Assembly: GCA_021464245.1 (NCBI GenBank)
Contig: JADCRB010000078.1
Span: 310,001-374,000, forward strand
DNA length: 64,000 bases
From: Carallia brachiata
Lineage: Eukaryota; Streptophyta; Magnoliopsida; Malpighiales; Rhizophoraceae
Direction of reading: 5' to 3'
This document shows, piece by piece, positions 10,295-21,676 of this stretch (positions are counted from its first letter, which is position 1; every line of letters starts with the position of its first letter). Both the position numbers and the translations under genes were made by a program. The notes below the pieces were generated by a model, which was not told where the DNA came from, ran no database searches, and saw only the letters and a program-made list of their open reading frames with translations.

Positions 10295-12374
10295 TTACCT
10301 AGTGGAGTCATTGTCTTTGTAATCACACAGATTCCTACTTTGTGACATTGGGCCGTTAGGCCATTCTTCTCCTTACTGCCAGCTTTGCTATCAGCGGCAA
10401 ATCCGTAAATAGAGCCGTTAAAACAGGTTATCAGGTTGGATTTGGGTCGAGTTACTTTAAGTTCGGGTCATTATGAATTGTGTTCCTTTTGGATCTATTA
10501 CTTTTGGATCATTTTGAATTAGGTTTCAAATTAGGTCACTTCAAATTTAGGTTGGCTAACGAATTAGTCACGTAACGAAGACATGACTTTTGTTATAAAA
10601 AAATTTAAAAAATTCAAATTTTGTAAAAAAATTCTTAAAAATTAAAAAACAAAAATTATAGAATTAAAAAATGATTCAAGAAGTCTTTTCAATTTTGAGA
10701 AATGGGAGATTTTCGATTTATTTTCAATTCGGTTCCGCGCAGTGGCCAAACTGCTCCCTCCACCTAGCAAAAATCGTGACATCTGAATCTGATTTGAGTC
10801 TTGTAATAGTTTTATCACATTAGACTTTTTTTTTTAACATATATAGTTTTATTATTGGGTCCATCTTAAAAGACAGATCCCTCTAATTTATAATTTTCAT
10901 TTAAGTGGTATTACATATGATAATAAGCTGGCTCGCACTAACCGACCCTTAGACAGCCCAACGAGGTTTGCATTAACCCCCAACTGCCAATGTTTATGTG
11001 ATGTGTCGGTTATTTAAGAAGATAACCCTTTTTTTCTTCCAATAATTTCCGTGGCTGATTGAAACAATTGATGGACATTAGAGTTAATGATAGCCAAAAC
11101 TTTGGCTTTATGGTTCGGATTCTTATTGAAATAGTAGGCGGCCAGAATTATTTGAAAAGGGATACATTTTCTTCTGCCAATTTAAGGCAATTTGTGTTCT
11201 GTTTTTTTAATTAAAATTCATTAGACTCTTAGTATAAATCTTATTTTTTGTCAATATTTAAATCGAGACAGAAATCAAGATATCTAACAGTTAAAATGTT
11301 CTATAGGAGACAATAATTTATATTTTTTTTTTAATTCATCGGAACTGATAGCTCAGTGTTACAAAGAAAGAGAAAGCAAGTATCTAATTTGTGGTTTGAA
11401 TCTAAATTTGAAGGTTGAAGATACCAAACCTCAACCAAATTCCCTACTATGTTTTAACAAATGGGCTCCCATCTTTTTAGTCTTTTCACGGAGCCCACTC
11501 TATTCTGGGAATCGTATTTTGAGTGGGAATGTGAATGATCACAAACGGCACCCAGTGAATGATCACAACGTTTGTCGTTTATATAGCTTTACACAGTTTG
11601 AATTGTGAGAATTTAACGAGAAAAAATGTTGTTACAAAAAAAATTTGTGAAAAAATTATTTTTGAAAATCTTTTGATTGAATGGATAAAAAATATGTGAA
11701 AAATTTAATGTGAAAATAAAATATTATATTTAAATTGTATCAAAAAATTATTTAAAAAATTTATAGATAAAATTACTAATATACACTTATAAATATTATA
11801 ACATTGCTTTGAAAAAATAAAATTAAGCGCGTTTTAATCACTATACATCTAGCACCTTTGTTTTGGTTTTTTAATTTTTTCTATTCGGCTGTTGTTCTGA
11901 CACATTGTCCTCTTAACCAAGTCAAATTAACAAATCCTCATGCTTTTGTGCCGCATTGCCAAACGAGAAAAAATACTTTGAACTTTGTGAAATCTTTCAC
12001 ATGGCTTTCTTTCCAACAAACCAAGCAGATTCAATTCTAGACCGACAATTCCACAAGCTGCAAATTTTTATTTTTGGTACTTTTGATAAATTGCGACTAT
12101 TGACATTGGCAAGGAACAGCTCAAAAAAAAAAAAAAAAAGACATTGACAAGGAACCACATAAATAAAAGGCAGAATATTAGAGATATTTAGAGAGTAATT
12201 TTTAATTCAAAAAATTTGAATTTGAATTTTTTTTTCTGCCTTATTTAGCATAGAATGGTTTCGTCATATTTTCTATAAATATAAAAAAAAATAATCACAT
12301 AAATTAATTGTAAATATGAATAAAATACGAACTTTACTCGTATATTATAATTCACGATTAAATATAAAGAAGAT
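10295..12374. other. Intergenic; AT-rich with minor repeats
   Basis: No gene is supported. 10430-10560 has repeated GGATC/TTGGGT phrases like those near 2810-2900. A tRNA-like SINE fragment lies near 11345-11415. Frames around 11400-12150 are short and low-complexity. Confidence 0.35.
11345..11415 (+). mobile_element. Degenerate SINE head
   Basis: GATAGCTCAGTGTTA is A-box-like and GGTTTGAATCT, about 45 nt downstream, is B-box-like. No clear target-site duplication was seen, so this is only a probable fragment. Confidence 0.35.
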
Positions 12375-12382
12375 CTTAGTAC

Positions 12383-13030
12383 CATGGAATTCAAAACCGG
12401 ACCGGACCGGCCGGTTCAACCGGAAAAACCGGGAACCGGTCCTAGGTCCGGTCCGGTTCAAGTCTAAAAATGGAATTCGGACCGAACCGGAAAAAACCGG
12501 TCAAGAACCGGGAAAACCGGTCAAGAACCTGGAAAACCGGGAAAACCGGGACCGGTTGAACCGGGTGAACCGGTTTAATTTAAATTAAAAAATTTTAAAT
12601 TATAATTTAACCCAAAATTTTATCTAAATTATAATTAAAACTCTAATTTTAACTAAAAATTCTAATTTAGTCCTCAATTGATTAAAATTTTCAATTTAAT
12701 CTTTAAAATTTAAAAATTATTTTTAATCACTATTTATAATATTATTTTTTAAATTAATTTTTATAATTATTTTGTTAAATATATTAATTAATATCTTTAA
12801 TGTATGTAAATATTAGTATAATTCTTAAAATGCATTTTATTTTAAATATTATTATCATTTTATAATAAACTTTTATATAATTATATAAGTTATATAAAAA
12901 TTTAATTTTTATATATTTAATATTAAATACCGGTTTTACCGGTTTAACCGCGGTTTTACCGGTCGAACCGGTTGAACCTTGAACCTCTCAGTTTTCCGGT
13001 TCAATGACCGATTCGGTTCTGAGAACCTTG
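12383..13030. mobile_element. hAT-like non-autonomous element (MITE), CCGG-rich ends, 8-bp TSD
   Basis: The 648-bp element is flanked by perfect 8-bp direct repeats CTTAGTAC (12375-12382 and 13031-13038). The ends are imperfect terminal inverted repeats: CATGGAATTCAAAACCGG at the left, and the reverse complement of the right end begins CAAGGTTCTCAGAACCG. Both ends are packed with AACCGG/CCGGTT motifs, while the centre is AT-rich with no transposase. An 8-bp duplication, CA-starting TIRs and dense subterminal repeats are hallmarks of the hAT superfamily. A spurious 90-codon frame covers the left end. Confidence 0.8.
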
Positions 13031-14279
13031 CTTAGTACAAGATCTCTTACTAATAATAATAAAGTTTTTTGTGTCATGTCAAGAAAAGGGTTCATTTAAA
13101 AAGTGGAAGTTGTTGAGTTTCATGAATAGATTTTAATACATATCAAATTAAACAATTAATTGAGTATTAACTAATCTTAGGTTGGGATCACAACCTAAAC
13201 GTAATACGTTAGCGTGGCTATGACCTACGCCATTGAAACTTGAAAGTGGGTTTGTTGGCACTTATAAATCAAAGAGCCCCTTTTTTTGTCATTTCCTTGG
13301 ATTTTTGTAATTGCTATTTATATCTGATCATTTTACAAATATAGTAGTTTTCTCCTTTTCCCTTTTTTCCCATTGCTTGTTCATCTTTCATTTTCCCATT
13401 GCTTACTCGTTTGACAGTGTTTATTGGCATCATGGCATGTGTCATTCACAGGACAACTCAGCTATCCCAGTTTGACAATTTTCCCTTCACATACGGTACT
13501 TGTTTATGGTCAAACGAAATTTTGATTGAACAGTATTTATATTATAATTAATGATATATTTTATATAATTATAATAATAAAATATAAAAAAAATAATAAT
13601 ATTTTTTTAATATATATATTTTTATTATAATTATACTAAATATATTGTTAATTATAATATAAATATATTTAGCCAAAATTTGGGTTTGGCCTTGAAATGG
13701 ACCCCCATATAAGCGCGTTAACTCGCGTGTCTCCAAAAGATGCTTGGAGTAGGAAATTTTGGGATAAGTAATAGAATAATCTAATGCGTTTGTTATTTTT
13801 TTATTTCAATCTTAAATGTTAAAGATATTTTATTTAAGTTCCTAATGTTAAAACATTCATATCAGTTAAGTCTTACATATAATGGAATGAGTTTTGGCCG
13901 TTGAAAAAAACAATTAACCACATTAACAAATTCGAAAAATTAAGGAAAAAAGTATTCAACATAAGAAAAATAATTTAAAATATCCTAATACTTTAAAATA
14001 ACGCCAACGTGCGTATTAAAAAAAAAAAAAAGAAAAAACCCCCAAAATCTCACCCTCAAATTTCAGAAAAGAAAATAAAAAAACGTAGAAAAAAAAAACC
14101 CCAATACCCATAACAAATCCCAAAAGAAAATTTCTTAGTTTTCTTCCCAAAATAAAAATAATCTCTCTCACACATTTTAGGCTTTGAATCCTGAATTGAT
14201 GTCAAACTCAAACCAAGAGTAATAATAATAATAATAATAAGCTATTTGTGGATATGTATAAAGGATTTCATTTTCATCT

Positions 14280-14830
14280 GTGGAGGCTTGGAGGTGGCAT
14301 TCATCTTCGACAGATTGCAACAATCTGAGTCCTTCAATGTCACAATCTGTGTGTTTTGTGGTATTTTCTTTTTGAAAACCTTGAAAAATATTTCGTCCAT
14401 AGAGTTGAGAAGTTGAAGTAGGATTAGCGAACTCAGCCTCTCCAGCTCAAGTGGCGGCTAGCAAACAGAGAGTCGTCGGATGCCGATCTGGAGCAAGGGT
14501 CAAAGAGCTTTAGTGGCATAAATAGGTAAATCAGAGGCTGGTGAGTCTTTTTGTACCAGTTTCGATCGACGGTGGTGAACGGCGGTGCGGTGGAGAGCTA
14601 GCGGCATGAGGATGGGCAATGGATGTCCGGCTTTATTTTTGGCCTTCTCCAATTAGATTCTGACGTGCGGGCGTTGTAGGCAGGTAGATCGGCGCATGGA
14701 GGTTCCGGAAAGGTGATTCTCGCTCAACGCTGGCGACTAGTATCCGGCGAAGGAGGTGCGTGCAATGGTGACAGCGGCTGAACGGCGAGGAGTGGGAAAG
14801 ATCAGAATCTGATGTATTTTTTGGTTTTTT
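14280..14830. other. GC-rich island, possible decayed gene or element leader
   Basis: About 550 bp of GC-rich, CGGCG-containing sequence in AT-rich surroundings. In style it resembles the GC-rich leader of the copia element at 41560-42060. No continuous protein frame is recognisable (best is 74 codons, minus strand, 14633-14857). It may be a first exon or element leader that has decayed. Confidence 0.25.
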
Positions 14831-15654
14831 TTTTTTTAGGTTTTTTGTAAAATACATATTTTACTAGTATTTTTATATTTTAAATTATTTTTCCAACTTT
14901 CTTATTATTTTTTTTAATTTTTAAAATTTTTAATACGTAAATTGTTATTTTAATAGTCAAACCTCGTTCTCTCTAGGACTGAATTAATATAATTAATATA
15001 GATGTATTAATGTTTAAGATAAAAAAAAATGTCTTTACTAGTCTAATTGAAAAAGCAGTAAATATATATGCTATTTCTTTACTTATTTCTAAAAAATTTT
15101 TGTATTTAAGCCTAGTTGTCCTTTAAAACAAAGACAAAAATAATATATATTTTTTTAAAAAAATATTATTATAAATATATCGAATATCACATTTATAAAT
15201 TAAAATTAATTTAAACAAAAATAATATTAAAAAAATCATAACAAAATTCAAATACACGAGTCAATAGGCATACGTAATCTTAATGTTACTATGGTGATGA
15301 GGGATCTACTTGGCAGGTGCTTCTGTTTTTTCTTTTGACGGTTAGCCAAGCCGTCTCTGACCGCCTAACTGCAGGCCTTTTTTTACTCCAACCATTAACC
15401 AGCATCCAAGTGCCAAATGTGCCATTAACTGTTTCTGTTCAACGAGGAAACAAATGCAACGTCTTATTATTTTGTTAGAAAATATTATATTTATATAAAA
15501 AAATATACTCAATAAATATAAGTTTAATCTTACTAAATTTTTAACAATGGCTGAAATTTAGAATTTTGGGCCTAACAACAGATGAGCTTTTTTTTTTTGT
15601 CGTTGGATAATAATAATAATGGTTGGTGGGTATATGTACGTGGACAAGTAGAGA

Positions 15655-15975
15655 TTCTTGTGTGTTTGGGTGAGAGAAAGGAGGGGAAAAGAGAGGAAAG
15701 GAAAAGAAAGTGAAGAGAAAATAAAATTATTTCGAGTAGTAGAAAAAGTTAAAAAAAAATATGATGAAATAAATGATGAATAGTAATTTATGAGTAAAAG
15801 ATTAAAGAGAAAATAAAATTATTTAGAGTGATAAAAAAAGGTGAAAAAAATATAATGAAAGAAAATATAAATAATAATTTATAAATAAAAAATAAAATTA
15901 TTTAAAATTTAATAAAAATTAAAAAAAATAATAATAATCATACTTTTTTTTACTCTTTTCTTTTTCTTTCGTATA
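15655..15975 (+). repeat. MITE-like repeat, partner of 49460-49805
   Basis: It begins GTGTTTGGGTGAGAGAAAGG and continues as purine-rich sequence with AATAAAATTATTT motifs repeated three times. A block at 49460-49805 reads as the reverse complement of the same pattern, ending in AAACACACTC. Two inverted copies of one family are inferred. The low complexity limits certainty. Confidence 0.4.
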
Positions 15976-16959
15976 ACAAACTAGTTACCTTCAGCGTCAC
16001 CAGTTCGAAAGACTGACATGACTTTCATTTTACGGGCTAATTGTAAAGGGAAAAATGAAATTTTATTTTTAACAGAGAGTTTAATTTGTATCAATTAAAT
16101 ACAATACTTTTTCTTTTTTTCTTGGTGGAGGGCTAAGCCCAATTAATCAGCTAAAATGCTTTAATTTGTATCAATAAAATACAACACTTAGTTGTTCTAT
16201 TTTAGCATGAATTTGCTTTAATTTTAGTATGCAACGTAACTAAATTTTTTCCAAATTGACGAGAGCATGATCATATAATTTATTCAAACGTCACGACATT
16301 TCACTACAACTTTCTAAAATAGAATGTCAATTTATTGATTTTTGAAAATAATACCACTTGTATCTTTAAAAATTCACAGAATTTCTTTAATTAAAAGTTA
16401 AAAGTGCATCACTCGCATCAATTTATTGATGGTAGCATCATTCGCTTTCCCTGCTTCTCTACTCTTTAATAGAAGGCATTATGTGTGCAATTACCAGTGT
16501 TATAAAGGAAAAATTATTATTTTTTTTTTTTTTTTGGCTTTTGGGGTAGTTGGCTTGCCACTTGCCGCACAGGTTGTTTACACAGATTTTTTTCTTTGGT
16601 TCTTTTATGTTGAAAAAAAAAAAAAAACTCTTCATACAAATTATTTTTATGTGATATGAAATATGCCACATTTCATTTTCAAAGTGAGTTTCACCTCCCA
16701 TATCAGGAGGATGACCACCCAATATCCTATGCATAGTTATTGGTGGCCATTGGCCGAGCACCAACCCTACAATATTATCCTTGAAAGTTGAAATATTATT
16801 AAGTATGAATTGCTTATTTAAAAAAGTATAAATGATGAAGTTAATTTAATCAACCAAATCGTTTTTCAGACACAATTTGATTGCAGGAAAACGTGACAAT
16901 TGTAATAAATGTCATTTTTGTATTTTCTCTGTTTCACCAAATACAAACATATTATGGAG

Positions 16960-19040
16960 ACACAAAAATAGAAACCCAAACAAGATCCTATAAATATACA
17001 GTCAACCCGTGGATACAATTTGCAAATAAACTGGTATTTAGCCGTCCTTATTTCTTCAGCTTCCGCAAAAAAAAAATTTCACAAAATAATGGTCAACACA
17101 AGTATGGAAGTGTGGAACCCAACACACTTACCATGAATAAAGCTGGGGAACGGTTTAAGTACTAGAAGAATTGTCCCAAGAATTTTCTTTTGACTTGTAT
17201 TTAAAATGTAATTAATTATAATTTTTTATAATTATATCGAGATAATGTAAAATAACAAAATAAAATATATTTTATTATTTTAATTTTTTTATATAAATTA
17301 TAAATATGGTTGTATAAAATTAATAATTAATTATATTTCAAATACAAATTGGGACAAAATTCTCGGGGCACCAAATCTGCCAGCCTAAAATTTTTCCGAT
17401 TAAACTGACACAAAGGTCAGTGGACAACCAGTGCCAGTGGCCCGCTCCCCTCTCCGGTGGGATGTACGGTCACGTCATCTTGTTCTGTCTTCTTTTTCCA
17501 CAATCGACTCATCAACAGACAAATCAAGCGCATAAAGCCAATACCAAGACTGAGAACAGAAAAACTTTATAGTCGTAAAATTTAATAGTTGTAAATAATT
17601 ATAATATATGATATAACAAATAAAATATATAATATTTTTATAATATTTATAAAAAATATATGATATATTGAAAAGAAAAATATGATATATATAAATAAAT
17701 AAAATATATGATGTATTAGAGTAATTATAAAAAAATTATACGATATGTTAAAAAATTATAATAATCATGTGAATAGTTATTAAGAATCAAAATTTTTTAA
17801 TTTATAAAGTATATAGTTATCCTCTGCAATCACCTATAACAATAAAATTTTACAATCACGTACTAATCCTCAACTTAGAATAGGTATAAAGCAACTCTTC
17901 TAAAGAAAACTCACAAAATTCCCGCATTTCCTCTCTTTTTGTTAAGTTGGAGATGAGTTTGAAAAAAAAAGAAAAAATTAGACTTCCATAATTTTTTGTT
18001 CGAATTTTGTCCTAATTTTAATAGGACTTCAAATTTTTTCAATCACAACAATATTTTTTATAATAAAAAAAAATATCTTATTATTTTTTTCGTTGATAAT
18101 TACAATCATATAAATTTTTAAATGTAAAATATTTTTAAAAGTGTAATGACAAAAAAAAAAAAAAAAAGAAAGAAAGGACGCCCAAACTCCTCCGGTTAAA
18201 CAGAGAGGAAGTAGCAAAGTGACAAAGACTGGTAATTCAATATTTTAAAATTTTGACTAAGAATTTTTAAGAGGCCATTAAATGTTGCTTTTGCTCTTGC
18301 CTTCGAAAAGTCAGCTCTCCAAAATATCTCCAAAATTGAGCTTGACAGGAAGAAAGCGGGGGAGCTCGCGAATTTCAACAGTTACCTTATTAGCTACCCC
18401 CAAACTCAACGCCGGCCGATTACATGCAATAAATTACTAGGTGACCACTTGCTTCTGGCTGAGAGAATTTGCCGCTCATCAGTTATTTTCCCATTAAGTA
18501 CAACATTTATTCAACTACAGGCAAGAAGAGACAAAGCAAGCTGTTGTGCTTTTAAACTTCAGTTAAGAAGACAACTTCTCTATCTGTTCTCTCTCTCTCT
18601 TGCCTGCTTCACCAGGTTTGTCAGCAAACATGCCTTTTTTGTTTTCTACTATGCATGTAGAGCTAGACAATCAACATATGATTGTTTTGGAAATGATGGG
18701 GTCTTTAAAGATCTGTTTTTTAGTTAGTTCTCTCATGGTTCTTTTGAAATTCTGGAATTATGTCATTCATTCAAATACCAAGATGGAAAGAAGTTCTGAT
18801 TGTGTCTTTTGGATTATTTTTTTTGTTTGGTCTCCATGAAATTTTTGCATCCGTGCAAGAATCATGCCTGTGGAGACCTGTTGTTTATGTTCAATCTTTG
18901 GTGATATTATGTCAATGGTTACTGGGTTTCATGAAACGAATTCAAAAGCAATCTTTGCATTAATTGACTGCACCTGTCGTGACCAGCTAGACATATTGAT
19001 TCGTAATTTTAGACATCACAATGATAGTATTCTCAGAATA
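16960..19040 (+). repeat. Upstream copy (A) of the SEC14-like gene promoter and leader block
   Basis: Segments at about 16990-17150, 17400-17550 and 18370-19035 match, in the same order, segments at about 19380-19510, 19508-19660 and 20175-20830. The match includes the CT-rich leader with its GCTTCACCAG/GTTTGT splice donor (copy A donor after 18615) and the first part of the following intron. Copy A is longer because of extra AT-rich DNA. It contains no coding exon. It may be an alternative upstream promoter or a dead duplicate. Confidence 0.75.
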
Positions 19041-19374
19041 AAGATAAATTTTTGGGTTTAGAAGAAAAAGTTATGAAAAACTTAATTTCAACATCATTTA
19101 TAGGAATATTACCATGAATTTTGAAATTAAAAGCTCCCATAAAACTTTTGATAAAATAAATTTTATTGTGAAGAGAACTTACAGAGAAGCTTTATAGTAG
19201 CAGTGAGAATTCCTAACACTCTGAACAAGATTTTTCATACTCTGCTTTCTTTGAAAACTAAATAGCCCCTCTTTATAGTTATATGACTCCTAACCTAAAA
19301 CTATTTAAAGTTTATATAACATAAAGTCTTATATAAGATTACATTATTGAATAGGACAAACAACTTTAAAACAC

Positions 19375-20835
19375 AAACCTATACTGTCAACCTTGGATAC
19401 AATTTTCAGTAGAAACCCGTATTCAGCAGTGTTTATTTCTTCAGGCTTGGTAAAGAAATGTCACAAAATAATGGTCAACACAAGTATGAACCATTCAACT
19501 TTCCATGAATAAAGCTAACACAAAGGTCAGTGGACAACCACTGCCGCTGGCGCGCTCCCCTTTCCAGTGGATGCACAGTCACGTCTTTTTGTCCTATGTT
19601 CTTTTTCCACAATCAACTCATCAACCCACAAATCAAATGCATAAAAGCCCATACCAAAACAGGGAATATGTATTATAAAGCAACTCTTGTAAAGAAACTC
19701 ACAAAATTCCGCATTCCCTCTCTTACTCTTTTTAGATCAAGTGACGAGTTAGAGTTTAAAAAATAAAAAAGCCAAAAATTCCACATAAAAAAGAGAGGAA
19801 GGAGCAAAGCTAAGTCAAAGACTCAGTAACTCAATGCATTAACGTTTTATATAAGAAGTGTCAAAAAGTCCGCCCACGAGATGTTGGTTTGCTCCTACTC
19901 TCAAGAGTACCAATATTGAGCGTGGAGGCTCGGGCAGATAGGTAGAAGGAGAAAGTACATTTTGTGAAAAAAAATTGTCTGAATTGTTATTTGAATACAA
20001 CTGACTGAATTTTATGTGTAAAAAAATAATAATAATATTTTTTTCTTTTTAATTGAACTTAAAGTTGAGGCGATTGTAAAAAAAAATACAACTAATTATA
20101 TTCAGACAATATTTTAAACAATATTTTGTCTGAAAATGTAATAATATTCTAGGTGGAAAGTGAGGGTTAGGTCGCAAATTTGAACAGTTACCTTAGCTAA
20201 CCCATAACTCAATGCCCGCCAAGGACATGCAATAAATTACTAGGTGGCCACTTGCTTCTGGCTGAGAGGATTTGCCGCTCATCAGTTATTTTCCCCATTG
20301 AATACAACATTTATTTAACCACAGGCAAAAAGACAAGAAGCAAGCTATTGTGCTTTTAAACTTCAGTTGAGAAGGCAACTTCTCTATCTCTCTCTCTTGC
20401 GTGCTTCACCAGGTTTGTCAGCAAACATGCGTTTCTTGTTTTCTACGATGCATATTAGAGCTATACTATCATCAGATGATTGTTTGGGAAATGATGGGGT
20501 CTTTAAAGATCTGTTTTTTAGTTAGTTCGTTTATGGTTCTTTTAAAATTCTGGAATTATGTCAGTCATCCAAATTAACATCAAAATGGAAAGAAGTTCTG
20601 ATTGTGTCTTTTTTTTTTTTTTGGTCTACGTGAAATTTTTGCATTCGTATAAGAATAATTCCTGCGGAGACCTGTTGTTTATGCTCAATATTTTGTAATG
20701 TTATGTCAATGGTTACTGCCATGAAACGAATTCAACAAGCAATATTTGCATTAATTAACTACAACTGTAGCGACCAGTTAGACATGTTGATTGGTATTTT
20801 TAGACATCACAATGACAGTATTCTCAGAGGACTCG
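19375..20835 (+). promoter_or_regulatory. Promoter and 5' leader block (copy B) of the SEC14-like gene
   Basis: This copy lies immediately upstream of the gene. A CT-rich leader exon ends near 20412 (CACCAG, donor GTTTGT). The intron runs to an acceptor TTCGCAG ending at 21664, and 12 nt of leader precede the ATG at 21677. The exon start is not determined; it is probably about 20330-20350. Confidence 0.6.
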
Positions 20836-21676
20836 GTCAGACGGTTGGCATTACTGTCTGTGATTTGTGTCGTGCGATTGTGTGTTGGAAAAGTTTTGTT
20901 AGCGATGATTCTCCTGTCTTGTGGTGCTTCCTTGGTCAATTGGCTCCAGTTGTTCAGATTTGAGACTTTTAGTCTGTATACAAAACTCACAAATTTAATA
21001 TTATTGAGCTGTGAAATAAATCTAGAAATTCATGATGATTTTGGAGAATATTGTTGACCAAACTCGCAAGAGACCTTATAATTAATTTTCTGCCTTCAGA
21101 TTGTCTATTCATGGAATACAGCCCAAAGTTGGTCAAGATATTTGTCCTTCTAGATCTCAATGACTGACTTTTTCATTGGCTTTGAAATTACATTATGCTT
21201 GCATGATTGACTTCCTACGATCTTAGATGAAATTTCTTGTGAGGAAAATTTTGCACTTAATGTTTCACGACCACCGCTAAAGAAATAAAGAGAATAAGTG
21301 AAAAGACAAAAGACAAAAGGGAGACAGTTCTTTTTTTTTTTTTGTCCAATTTTGTATCTTTTTTTTTTTTTCCGGTTAGAGAGATAAAGCAGGGGTATAA
21401 AGTGACGTAGCAATATAAGTTTGTTTAGTACTGACGCCAGTCACGTAAGGGCGTGCCCCTTCTAATTTTTTTCCCAATTTTGTATGTAATAGTTTCTTAT
21501 TTTGAAGTCAGTAAAAACTAGAAATTTGGATAATTGATCTTAATTTAACATGTTATGGGAAGTTGATTAGAAACAGATACGGTCTACTATGCACACAAAG
21601 ACTTAAGTGTCGGGTTTATCGTGTTCATGCTCATGTTGTGCTATTCTGCTTTAATAATTCGCAGCCCCTAGCCAAC

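Larger units (their letters stand above)
13039..16955. other. Long intergenic stretch; no gene recognised
   Basis: Mostly AT-rich. Contents seen: a GC-rich island at about 14280-14830, an (AAT)n tract near 14219-14240, a MITE-like block at about 15655-15975, and T-runs near 16520 and A-runs near 16612. No frame resembles a known protein. Confidence 0.4.

Noticed and set aside
18029..18378. Short minus-strand frames near 18-18.4 kb
   Set aside because: AT-rich and random-looking, and they lie across the duplicated promoter block, which is non-coding in both copies.
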